Made by a program: the position numbers and the translations under genes. This document shows positions 1 to 7,384 of a DNA stretch of 14,222 nt, one piece after another. Source of the stretch: Planctomycetaceae bacterium (GTDB lineage: Bacteria > Planctomycetota > Planctomycetia > Planctomycetales > Planctomycetaceae); assembly GCA_020426085.1 (NCBI GenBank), contig JAGQQP010000044.1:1-14222 (forward strand). Reading direction: 5' to 3'. Numbering within the stretch: the first letter of the stretch is position 1; the number at the start of each line of letters is the position of its first letter. Below the pieces are notes generated by a model. The model was not told the DNA's origin. It ran no database searches and saw only the letters and a list, made by a program, of their open reading frames with translations.

Positions 1-839
<839 letters not shown>

Positions 840-866
840 TCGCTGCTGCAAAGCCAGAATGAATTC

Positions 867-902
867 ACTCCTCTCTGATTCAGTTCAGAGAGGAGTTTTT
901 TT
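867..902 (+). terminator. Intrinsic terminator of eno
   Basis: A perfect 12-bp stem (ACTCCTCTCTGA at 867-878 pairing with TCAGAGAGGAGT at 885-896) encloses a 6-base loop and runs straight into seven T residues (896-902). It starts 28 bases after the enolase stop codon. This is a canonical rho-independent terminator in the + direction and separates eno from the DivIC-like gene. Confidence 0.9.
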
Positions 903-1075
903 GTGCCCGCAGAGTAGAGCTTCGTTCGCCAGTCGTCAGATTAGTGACAAAGCGGATAACCCTTACTGTTTGACAGTGGATGAAGAAGCCTGTCTGCAGT
1001 GGTCGATTTTGATTAAAGAGAATCAGGTGTTGTTTTCCTGCTGTTTCCCTGTTGTTGAAATCGGGCGTGCTTATT

Positions 1076-1666
1076 GTGTCAGTCAATCAGAATCAGAATG
1101 ACGAATCCAGTATCGGCTGGATGATCTCACTCACATTCTGGATCTTGTTATTCGTTTCCGCCAGCCTGTTTGCGGCGGTGGTGCTGGCGCCCCGTTATCT
1201 GGCCTATCTGAATTTGCGCAATGAGTATCTGACCAATCAGGTGCAGCTGGTTTCGCTGGAAAATCAGGTGGAATATCTGAAAGAGATCGCCCACTCGCTG
1301 GAGAATGATCCGGAATTCCGTTCTGAAGTGGCCCGCGTTGAATTTGACGCTACCAGCCCCGGGGAAGAACGTATTGCCGTCGAGCCGGATCATGCGCTGG
1401 ATGTTCCTCAGTGGAATCCCAACCAGAAAGCGTCGGTCACCAGCCGTGCCTGGTATATTCCGATGCTGGGGGTGCTCAGTGAAAATCAGAAGGTACGTTC
1501 TTCGATCCTGTTGACGGCGGCGGTGATCATCGTACTGGCATTTACGTTTCTGCACGAATCCCAGACACCTCAGCTGGAAACGGTGACCCGATCCACACGA
1601 AACCTGCTCGCTGTACTACTTTCACGTTATCGCGTCCCTGAAGAAGACCCTGAAGAAGAGTACTGA
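1076..1666 (+). CDS. DivIC/FtsB-like membrane coiled-coil protein
   Basis: Probable member of the FtsB/DivIC (septum formation initiator) family, whose bitopic coiled-coil proteins act with FtsL and FtsQ/DivIB at division sites. From the GTG at 1076 it is 196 residues. There is a hydrophobic span at about 15-38, then a coiled-coil-like stretch at 48-76 (NEYLTNQVQLVSLENQVEYL), then LENDPEFRSEVARVEF, which resembles the 'ENDPxxIExxAREE' end of the family's conserved region. Unlike classical FtsB/DivIC it has a second hydrophobic segment at about 143-159 (SSILLTAAVIIVLAFTF) and a tail ending in acidic residues (EEDPEEEY). The position downstream of eno matches the eno-ftsB neighbourhood of many bacteria and supports the call. 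The start is uncertain: TTG 1052 and GTG 1076 are in frame, neither with a good ribosome binding site. Family is fairly likely; a role in division is inference. Confidence 0.7.
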   Translation: MSVNQNQNDESSIGWMISLTFWILLFVSASLFAAVVLAPRYLAYLNLRNEYLTNQVQLVSLENQVEYLKEIAHSLENDPEFRSEVARVEFDATSPGEERIAVEPDHALDVPQWNPNQKASVTSRAWYIPMLGVLSENQKVRSSILLTAAVIIVLAFTFLHESQTPQLETVTRSTRNLLAVLLSRYRVPEEDPEEEY

Positions 1667-2010
1667 TTGTGCCGGCTTTGATCTTTGAGGCGGGTTGTAG
1701 CATTCTGTTCGATTGTGCCATGTGGTCTCCTGGTGATAGTCCTGCCCATTCTGCTCAACAGCCATGTTCTTCGGGTTGTGTCTGCAATAGCTGCCTGCAA
1801 GGGGGAATCTCACTTAAAGCAGCTTGACAAAAACAAAATCATTCTGGCTGATGTAAGTATCCAGACGATTTGAATTAGTAGTCACATTTAAGCCTGTACG
1901 CGGGTTTGCTGCAGCGTCTTTCGGTCCCTCAAAGATTGAGGTGATAGCAGACAGGACGCGCCTGAAAACAGGACGTGCTTCAGAAGATTCATCAACGAGG
2001 ATAACGCAGT
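1667..2010. other. 344-base intergenic region, no convincing gene
   Basis: I see no supported coding sequence here. A 62-codon frame at 1685-1873 has a TTG start and no ribosome binding site, so I rejected it. A consensus -35-like TTGACA lies at 1824-1829, but no good -10 follows at 16-18 bases. Closer to the next gene there is a 6-bp hairpin (CCTCAA 1927-1932, TTGAGG 1936-1941) and a short direct repeat (ACAGGACGCGC 1951-1961, ACAGGACGTGC 1968-1978). These may belong to the leader of the gene at 2011, but nothing shows that directly. Confidence 0.4.
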
Positions 2011-2343
2011 ATGATCAAGGAGTTGGATAGTACGATCTCTCTGGTTACAGAATTGAGATTAAGGCGTTGGGCCCGGACACACTATGTCACGGCCGATCAA
2101 CGTAAAGAAACTTGGAATCCTGTCGTATTAGATGAAATGAACATAAAGGATCAGGAAATGTCTGAATCAGAAGAGAACAGTATGAACGTCCGTGTTTCGT
2201 CGATGTTCGTACCCCTGGCTCCTGCAGTCAACAGACGTCTGGATGAAGCACACGTTGAAGCTTCCGCACCGCATATTATCAAAATGCGCGATGTGGCCGC
2301 CCGTCGTCGCGACCATCTGGTTGAAGATCTGAAGGCTGAATAA
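2011..2343 (+). CDS. Small hypothetical protein, probably planctomycete-specific
   Basis: A 110-residue soluble protein that I cannot assign to a family. It starts at ATG 2011 with a GAGG ribosome binding site at 1997-2000, ten bases upstream. There is no signal peptide or membrane span. The N-terminal third is basic and aromatic-rich (LRLRRWARTHYVTADQR, followed by W-NPVVLDEM), the middle is acidic (KDQEMSESEEN), and the C-terminus is a predicted charged helix (MRDVAARRRDHLVEDLKAE). The patterned N-terminal block looks conserved rather than random, and codon use matches the neighbours, so I believe it is a real gene. It ends 32 bases before the end of the convergent motB-like gene. No function can be stated. 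Confidence 0.65.
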   Translation: MIKELDSTISLVTELRLRRWARTHYVTADQRKETWNPVVLDEMNIKDQEMSESEENSMNVRVSSMFVPLAPAVNRRLDEAHVEASAPHIIKMRDVAARRRDHLVEDLKAE

Positions 2344-2375
2344 TTCTCAGCAAAAACAAAGCCTGGTATGATCTG

Positions 2376-3092
2376 TTACTTTCTGGGGCCGACATAGTCG
2401 TTCACGAAGGCATCCAGGAGTAACACATCCAGGCGATCCATCTGCTCTGACTTTTCGTCACCAGTCCGCAGAGGCGGTTCATAGTCGGCGGCAGCCGTGA
2501 TGCGAATCCGTTTCGGCTCGATCCCTTTCTGAATCAGGTACAGCATCACGTTCCGTCCCCGCTGGTAGGTCAGAATCAGTTTGTCGTGATAAGGTGCATC
2601 AGCCGGCAGTGGTTTGATCGAGGTGTGGGAGCGCAGTTCGATCTTGTTCGGTTTCCCTGCCAGCTCAGGAATCATCTGGTCCAGTTTTTCCCGGCGCTTG
2701 GGATCCAGGTCGATCTCGATCTGGTTGTAATACAGGGTGCGTCCCACCTGGACCGGCACCCCTTCGCGTGTTCGATAGACGCGGACATCATCTCCTTCCA
2801 GGGAGCGGGTTTTGATCCCCCCGCGACCGCGCTCGGGACTGTCTGTGTAGGCCCCCAGCATACTCATCTGCTCAACCAGTGAGTTCATGGGGAAATACTT
2901 TCCCGGCGGCGAGATCGGACCGGTCCGATACCCCGTGTATGACTGAATGGATTCCAGGATCGCCCGGTATTTTTCATCATTCACGATTTCACTCAACGAA
3001 ACCAGCATGATGAAGAAGGTGAGCAGCAGTGACATCATATCACCGTACGTCACCACCCACTCCGGGACTCCCGGTGGGCCATCGTCTTCCAT
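2376..3092 (-). CDS. MotB-like protein with OmpA-type C-terminal domain
   Basis: Resembles the flagellar stator subunit MotB and related OmpA-family proteins. I placed the start at ATG 3092, not the TTG at 3134, because AGGAG (3102-3106) sits nine bases upstream; this gives 238 residues. Residues 8-35 match the MotB N-terminal signature, GVPEWVVTYGDMMSLLLTFF, including the membrane Asp (Asp18) that carries protons or sodium in stators. The C-terminal half looks like an OmpA/MotB peptidoglycan-binding domain: IELRSHTS, then TYQRGRNVMLYLIQKGIEPKRIRI. It is degenerate, with HTS where HTD is usual and MDRLDVLLLD where NRRVE is usual. MotB normally works with MotA, but no MotA-like gene is adjacent and the gene appears monocistronic. 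It could be a true stator part whose MotA is elsewhere, or a non-flagellar envelope protein. Confidence 0.82.
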   Translation of the reverse strand: MEDDGPPGVPEWVVTYGDMMSLLLTFFIMLVSLSEIVNDEKYRAILESIQSYTGYRTGPISPPGKYFPMNSLVEQMSMLGAYTDSPERGRGGIKTRSLEGDDVRVYRTREGVPVQVGRTLYYNQIEIDLDPKRREKLDQMIPELAGKPNKIELRSHTSIKPLPADAPYHDKLILTYQRGRNVMLYLIQKGIEPKRIRITAAADYEPPLRTGDEKSEQMDRLDVLLLDAFVNDYVGPRK

Positions 3093-3436
3093 GACAATCT
3101 GCTCCTGGAGCGGTTTTATAAAGTAGGTTAACAATCGGCAGATTCTGCCGCTCGGTTTTGAGCAACAGATTCTCCTGTTAACAGAATCGACAGAGAAGCC
3201 GACGAAACTTACCCGGTTTTTTCAAACCAGCCGACTTCAACCGGTTTTTTAACCCGGCTAAATGTAAAATTCGGGGCCCTGACTATAATCTCCACAAGCA
3301 CAAAAAGTGCCTGAGTTCATTGACGAATACAATAAATATCTACAACATTAGGGTTTAAGCAGGAACGGACAAGTCAGCGCAATCATGTCAGACGAAGTTC
3401 TGAGCTTCGGGTCAAAGAAAAGGAAGTGGTCAAAGG
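3093..3436. other. Divergent intergenic region between motB-like gene and rnd
   Basis: This 344-base region carries the upstream signals of both flanking genes. It holds a perfect 7-bp palindrome with one central base at 3136-3150 (CGGCAGA-T-TCTGCCG) and a 5-bp inverted repeat at 3164-3179 (AACAG/CTGTT). Two direct copies of CCGGTTTTTT lie at 3213-3222 and 3241-3250, each followed by a related AAC-rich stretch, with a 28-base period. There is an isolated TATAAT at 3284-3289 with no good -35. No coding sequence is supported; the extension of the motB frame to 3134 lacks a ribosome binding site. Confidence 0.5.
3320..3346 (+). promoter_or_regulatory. Candidate promoter for rnd
   Basis: TTGACG at 3320-3325 is one base from the housekeeping -35 consensus and is followed after 15 bases by TACAAC at 3341-3346, a four-of-six -10 match. 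The spacer is shorter than the ideal 17. TATAAT at 3284-3289 is an alternative -10 but lacks a recognisable -35. Either would leave a leader of about 85-145 bases before the rnd start. Confidence 0.3.
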
Positions 3437-4624
3437 ATGTCGAGCCCCCTCATCGTGCAGCAGTCCGAGTTTATCGCGTTATGTGATCAAATCCTGGACG
3501 CGGGCATCGTAGCATTCGATACCGAATTTGTATCAGAGTTTACCTATCGGCCGGAACTCTCACTGCTGCAGTTTGCCGTCAATGGTCAGGCTGTTGCTGT
3601 CGACCCTTATGAAATTGAAGATTTGTCCCCCTGGTGGGACATCATGACGAATGATACGACAACCGTTGTCGTGCATGGCGGTCGTGAAGAAGTTCGTTTC
3701 TGTCGCCATTTCTCCGGGAAGAAGCCTCAAAAGCTGATCGATCTGCAGATCGCGGAAGGCCTGCGCTCGCGGAGTTTTCCCATCTCGTACACCGCGCTGG
3801 TGGCGCGTGTGCTGAATGAAAAAGCAGGCAGTAAAGAGACCCGAACCGACTGGCGACGACGCCCGCTGACTCAACAGCAGATCAAGTATGCTCTGGATGA
3901 TGTCAAGTACGTGCTCAAGATCTGGAAAATCCAGGAAAAAGAACTGATCGAACTGGGAAGGCTCGACTGGGCCGAAGCTGAGTTTCAACGGATGATTGAC
4001 GAAGTGGATTCCGAATTCCACCGGGAGAACTGGCGTCGCGTTTCCGGGTTGCACAAACTGAAACCGCGCGAGCTGGCGATTGTACGTGAACTGTACGACT
4101 GGCGCGATGAAGTAGCTCAGGAAAAGAACCAGCCGGCACGCAGAATCCTCCGCGATGATCTATTAATCGAACTCGCACGTCGCAAACCAACTACGCCTCA
4201 GGATCTGACCGCGACCCGGGATCTGAACCGTAAGAATATGTTCAAGCTCGCACCGGAAGTCGTGCAGCGAATCGCGAAAGCACAACAGACGCCTAATGAT
4301 CAGCTGCCGCAACTGATGGAAAACCCAAATACGCAACAGAACCAGGACGAACAGGTCATCGGCAAGCTGCTGGGGATCGCGCTGGCAAACCGCTGTGCCG
4401 AGATGAATGTCTCACAGACACTCGTAGGAACATCAGCCGATTTGCGGCACCTGGTTCGCTATCACGTTTACAAAGAAATTACAGACGAACGTCCGCGACT
4501 GATGGCAGGCTGGCGCGCAGAGGTTTGCGGCGATCTGTTAACCGATGTCCTTGATGGGAAAATATCAATGCGGGTGGCTGATCCGGAATCGGATCATCCG
4601 CTGCATTTCGAACGACTCAGCTGA
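3437..4624 (+). CDS. rnd: Ribonuclease D
   Basis: RNase D is a cytoplasmic 3'-5' exoribonuclease that trims tRNA and other small RNA 3' ends. The ATG at 3437 is preceded by AGGAAG (3421-3426) at ten bases, and the product is 395 residues, near the E. coli length. The DEDDy exonuclease domain fills about residues 5-175. Exo I is FDTEF (Asp28, Glu30). Exo II is HGGREEVRFC around residues 80-89. Exo III is YALDD (Tyr151, Asp155). An HRDC nucleic-acid-binding domain spans about 207-285 (LKPRELAIVRELYDWRDEVA and following), and a second, weaker HRDC-like region follows to about 375. In Exo II the expected Asp is Glu85, which keeps the acidic charge but changes the side chain; whether it is catalytically active is inference. 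The next gene starts 41 bases downstream and may be cotranscribed. Confidence 0.93.
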   Translation: MSSPLIVQQSEFIALCDQILDAGIVAFDTEFVSEFTYRPELSLLQFAVNGQAVAVDPYEIEDLSPWWDIMTNDTTTVVVHGGREEVRFCRHFSGKKPQKLIDLQIAEGLRSRSFPISYTALVARVLNEKAGSKETRTDWRRRPLTQQQIKYALDDVKYVLKIWKIQEKELIELGRLDWAEAEFQRMIDEVDSEFHRENWRRVSGLHKLKPRELAIVRELYDWRDEVAQEKNQPARRILRDDLLIELARRKPTTPQDLTATRDLNRKNMFKLAPEVVQRIAKAQQTPNDQLPQLMENPNTQQNQDEQVIGKLLGIALANRCAEMNVSQTLVGTSADLRHLVRYHVYKEITDERPRLMAGWRAEVCGDLLTDVLDGKISMRVADPESDHPLHFERLS

Positions 4625-4665
4625 AAGCAAAAAAATGCTCTCGGTGCAAGACAGGGAGGTTTTCG

Positions 4666-5121
4666 ATGAAGTCTGTTGCAGGGTTGGCAGTCTTACTGGT
4701 TTGGGCGGCAGTGTGTACGGCGGCAGAGCCGGCTCCCGAAGAAGACTATGAACTCATCTCCGGGATCTGGGTTCGCAACGATCACGACGCCAAAGGATCG
4801 CCGCTGCGTGTCGAACAGGAGTTGACCCGCGATCTCTCAAAAGTAACCGTCTACGACAGACTGGGACGACGCGTGCATCATCATCAGGCAAAGTACCGTC
4901 TGCAGCGCATGGACGATGCCAGTCTCTTTATCTATTACGATCTTGAAGTTCTGGAAGGCCCGAACAAAGGCAGGAAATCACCGGCACCGCAGTCTTTTAT
5001 TTATCGCGTCAAGGATGACCGGTTTATCCAGGTCGAAGGGATCCTCAATGATGACAAATTATCCCCACGGTTGATGATCTGGTGGAAGAACAAGCCGGTC
5101 ATTCCGCCGCGCGAAAGCTGA
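4666..5121 (+). CDS. Small secreted hypothetical protein
   Basis: A 151-residue protein with a strong ribosome binding site (GGGAGG at 4654-4659, six bases before ATG 4666). The N-terminus is a typical signal peptide: MK, a hydrophobic core (LAVLLVWAAV), and likely cleavage near CTAA/EP at about residue 20. The mature part has alternating polar and hydrophobic strands (SGIWVRNDH, KVTVYDRLGRR, SLFIYYDLEVL, SFIYRVKDDRFIQVEG, LMIWWKNK). It is probably a small beta-rich, possibly lipocalin-like, periplasmic or cell-surface domain. That fold suggestion is inference; I do not recognise the family. No cysteine remains after cleavage. It lies 41 bases after rnd on the same strand, so the two may share a transcript, but a functional link is not evident. 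Confidence 0.75.
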   Translation: MKSVAGLAVLLVWAAVCTAAEPAPEEDYELISGIWVRNDHDAKGSPLRVEQELTRDLSKVTVYDRLGRRVHHHQAKYRLQRMDDASLFIYYDLEVLEGPNKGRKSPAPQSFIYRVKDDRFIQVEGILNDDKLSPRLMIWWKNKPVIPPRES

Positions 5122-5123
5122 TG

Positions 5124-5142
5124 GAGTAACAAATCGTTACTC
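5124..5142. terminator. Possible bidirectional hairpin between convergent genes
   Basis: GAGTAAC (5124-5130) pairs perfectly with GTTACTC (5136-5142) around a 5-base loop. The hairpin sits just after the secreted-protein stop and contains the TAA stop of the opposite-strand lipoprotein gene. Neither side has a T tract, so termination strength is doubtful. Confidence 0.35.
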
Positions 5143-5454
5143 TAAACCAGCGATGATTTTGCCCGCCAGCGTTTTCCGGTCTTCCGGCTTTGATGCGGTC
5201 ATCAGGGATTCATAATCCTTTTGGACAGCGGAGGCTTTCTCAGGTGCCTGCTTCTGCAGTTCTTCAAAGTCGGCACGCAGCACATCCAGTCCACTGCCGC
5301 CTTCGCCGGTATCAACGACGACTTGCAGATTCGATTTGAAGGATGCGACGATGGCTGCGGAGGAAGGAACCTCTGGTTCTGCCTCGCCGGAACAGCCTGT
5401 CATCACAGGGAACATCAGCGCCAGACCCGTCAGGAGCGCAAAGAGCGATTTCAT
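5137..5454 (-). CDS. Small lipoprotein
   Basis: A 105-residue predicted lipoprotein. The signal sequence runs MKSLFALLTGLALMFPVMTG and the acylated Cys21 lies in an MTG-C lipobox; Met at -3 is less common than Leu but acceptable. Serine at +2 suggests sorting to the outer membrane if the Lol rule applies here. The mature part is short and helical (LDVLRADFEELQKQAPEKASAVQKDY and following), ending in KTLAGKIIAGLE. No catalytic motif is visible. The gene lies 113 bases downstream of the DUF1559 gene on the same strand, an arrangement often seen in planctomycetes, where DUF1559 genes are followed by small lipoprotein genes. A ribosome binding site is weak at best. The mature protein would be a substrate for Lgt, Lsp and the Lnt encoded at 9167-11056. 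Function unknown. Confidence 0.75.
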   Translation of the reverse strand: MKSLFALLTGLALMFPVMTGCSGEAEPEVPSSAAIVASFKSNLQVVVDTGEGGSGLDVLRADFEELQKQAPEKASAVQKDYESLMTASKPEDRKTLAGKIIAGLE

Positions 5455-5543
5455 GTATCTTGCTTTCAGTTATCAGGTAAGGGATCAGCCTTGTGTGGAA
5501 AAACAGCATGAGAGTCGAAACTCCCATACTGCTCATTGAAACT

Positions 5544-5564
5544 TAAAACACTTTCAGTCAGTGT
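5544..5564 (-). terminator. Weak candidate terminator after the DUF1559 gene
   Basis: Read on the minus strand, ACACT pairs with AGTGT around a 7-base loop (5548-5564), followed by TTTT and further A/T-rich sequence. It begins a few bases past the DUF1559 stop. The stem is only 5 bp, so it may be partial or non-functional and allow read-through into the lipoprotein gene. Confidence 0.35.
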
Positions 5565-5567
5565 GCT

Positions 5568-6647
5568 CTAGAACTCGCCCAGAACGTTTCCGTCCTGAAT
5601 CGCGCCCAGATTCTGCCAGGTCGTATTATCAATATTGGCACTGATGAACCGGGTGGCACCGTCGCCCATCAGAACATGCACACCACCGACGTGACGACTG
5701 CGGGCAGGGAACAGGCCAGGGGCATCATTCGTCCCACAACTGGAGCAGGTCACACAGTTCGGGTAGATAGAGTTCGGGTTGAGCAGTGTGTTGAACACGG
5801 TCAGACCGCCGTTACCGTAAACCCAGTTGGAACCAGTGTCACCACGAGGAGCGGGAGAAGCCGGAGGCGAATTCTTTTTCGCCAGGCAGGAGGCACCCCA
5901 GTTTTTGACATCGTTGTAGCTGGGGAAGGAACTGGCAGTGCTTCCTCTTGTACCACCGCGGATGGTATCCCCCTCACCAATCAGGGAAGCATCGTTGTTA
6001 CCATCACCCTTCATCAGTTCGCCGGCTGCAATGATATTGGAACTTCCGTCCGTGAGATCACGGATGCGAATCGCTTTACGATAGTTGAACATCCCCACCT
6101 GATGCTGCATATTTTGTGGAGTGGTGTTGGTCGAGGGACCAAAGCCAAACCAGAAGATCGATGGACCGGCACAGACGGCATAGTTGTTCCCTGGACCGGC
6201 TCCATACCCGCCACCATTCTGAACGCTACGCGGATCAGAGGGGCACAGGAAAGCCGGGATGACGGCCCGTTTGACTGTATCATTGGGAGCCTGGTTAGGA
6301 GCCAGCGAGAAGTTGAACTGGTTGTAAACGTTCGCCTGGTCCATGAAGGGGAGCAGCATGGTCTGGGCTGAGAACGAGAAATACGAATAGTTTCCGTAAC
6401 CGTAAGTCGTGTCGTTCTGTTTTTCGAAGTTTGCACGTGGAAAAATACTATGGGTTTCATGATAGTTGTGCATCGCCAACCCGAGCTGTTTCAGGTTATT
6501 TTTACACGCACTGCGGCGGGCGGCTTCACGGGCCTGTTGAACTGCAGGCAGTAACAGGGCAATTAAGATTGCAATAATGGCAATCACAACAAGAAGTTCA
6601 ATCAGGGTAAAACCCCGATTTCGACGTGACGTAGCTTGAGCGTTCAT
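5568..6647 (-). CDS. DUF1559 prepilin-like (H-X9-DG) protein
   Basis: A planctomycete DUF1559-family protein, a large lineage-expanded group with type IV pilin/pseudopilin N-termini. I chose ATG 6647 (359 residues) over the longer frame from 6710 because GGAGAG (6656-6661) lies eight bases upstream. It opens with a short basic leader, and the prepilin peptidase site is predicted between Gly12 and Phe13, giving [16 protein letters not shown] with Glu at mature position 5. The conserved [20 protein letters not shown] stretch and [12 protein letters not shown] follow. Near the C-terminus, [18 protein letters not shown] contains His, nine residues, then Asp-Gly, the processing-associated H-X9-DG motif. 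A cysteine cluster (CVTCSSC) precedes it. It probably assembles in, or is displayed from, the cytoplasmic membrane via a type II secretion/pilus-like machine. The exact role of DUF1559 proteins is not established. Confidence 0.93.
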   Translation of the reverse strand: MNAQATSRRNRGFTLIELLVVIAIIAILIALLLPAVQQAREAARRSACKNNLKQLGLAMHNYHETHSIFPRANFEKQNDTTYGYGNYSYFSFSAQTMLLPFMDQANVYNQFNFSLAPNQAPNDTVKRAVIPAFLCPSDPRSVQNGGGYGAGPGNNYAVCAGPSIFWFGFGPSTNTTPQNMQHQVGMFNYRKAIRIRDLTDGSSNIIAAGELMKGDGNNDASLIGEGDTIRGGTRGSTASSFPSYNDVKNWGASCLAKKNSPPASPAPRGDTGSNWVYGNGGLTVFNTLLNPNSIYPNCVTCSSCGTNDAPGLFPARSRHVGGVHVLMGDGATRFISANIDNTTWQNLGAIQDGNVLGEF

Positions 6648-6905
6648 GACAGGCTCTCTCCAATTTGCAGGATTAGACGCAGGAAAATTTCGGGTTTTGT
6701 GAGCGATCAAGACCCGGCAGGAAAGTTAGAATAATTTCAGGGGGGATTCAGGAAGGAATCAGTTCAACTGTCGCTCAACATATAATCCTAGCATCCACTA
6801 AGACCTGTGAACAGCAGTCAATTTCAAAAAACGGTAATCCAACGCGGGGTGCAGATTCTAGCAATTATTAAGAAACAGAGAAACAGGATAATTAGCATTG
6901 TTAAT

Positions 6906-7346
6906 TTATCTGCTCTCTGCCTCTCGCAAGTGTTTTTCGAAGCGTACCTGGTCTGAACTTCGACTGACACGCGCACTATCCAGCATGGGATACAGATAGT
7001 CCCGCGCGGCCCAGAGTAATTGCTGTTGCACCGGATATTCCGAGCTGGCTGTCGCTTCCAGTTTTTTGATGACGGGATCGATTCTGGTGTGGACACTCTG
7101 CTTGAATGACTCCCATTCGGTATCGCTGGCTCCCTGTTGCTGGAGTACCAGAAATTCCTGATGAACGGCTTTAATCTTTTTGTATTCCAGATTGTGCGCT
7201 TTGAACACCAGTAGCGTATAAATGGTAACCAGAGCCAGTGCTGTCAGCACGATCATGAAAGGAAATCGTTTCTTACGGGCAGGGAGGGGAGATTCAGTAT
7301 CCATTTTCTTCTTAACTGGTGAAAGTTTCAGAGTGAACTGATTCAT
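6906..7346 (-). CDS. Single-span membrane protein, paralog of the GYF protein C-terminus
   Basis: A 146-residue protein with a basic N-terminus (ARKKRFPF), one membrane span at about 29-49 (PFMIVLTALALVTIYTLLVF) and a charged, probably extracytoplasmic C-terminal domain at about 53-146. Residues 54-144 align without gaps to residues 397-487 of the neighbouring GYF protein (numbered from its ATG at 8866), with about 44 of 91 identities counted by eye. Shared landmarks are YQEF/HQEF, YPxxQQLLWAxRDYL, MLD, and DQxxFExxLxEAE. The two genes are 38 bases apart on the same strand, so a tandem partial duplication within one operon is likely. Start uncertain: ATG 7346 and ATG 7304 are possible, the latter preceded by a weak AAGAAG. 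No known domain recognised outside this shared module; it may act as a partner or regulator of the larger protein. Confidence 0.75.
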   Translation of the reverse strand: MNQFTLKLSPVKKKMDTESPLPARKKRFPFMIVLTALALVTIYTLLVFKAHNLEYKKIKAVHQEFLVLQQQGASDTEWESFKQSVHTRIDPVIKKLEATASSEYPVQQQLLWAARDYLYPMLDSARVSRSSDQVRFEKHLREAESR

Positions 7347-7384
7347 GTGGTTAAGACAAACGCGAGTTGCACCAAGCTTTGTCC

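Noticed and set aside
1824..1829. Perfect TTGACA -35 hexamer
   Set aside because: No acceptable -10 hexamer at 15-19 bases, and nearly 180 bases from the next start; not enough to call a promoter.
1685..1873. 62-codon frame with a hydrophobic segment
   Set aside because: TTG start, no ribosome binding site, no conserved pattern; overlapped by an equally open opposite-strand frame.
3093..3134. Extension of the motB-like frame to a TTG start
   Set aside because: ATG 3092 has an AGGAG at ideal distance, and the extension reads through that site.
5676..6371. 231-codon open frame on the + strand
   Set aside because: It is antisense to the clearly real DUF1559 gene, has no recognisable domain, and reflects the codon composition of the opposite strand.
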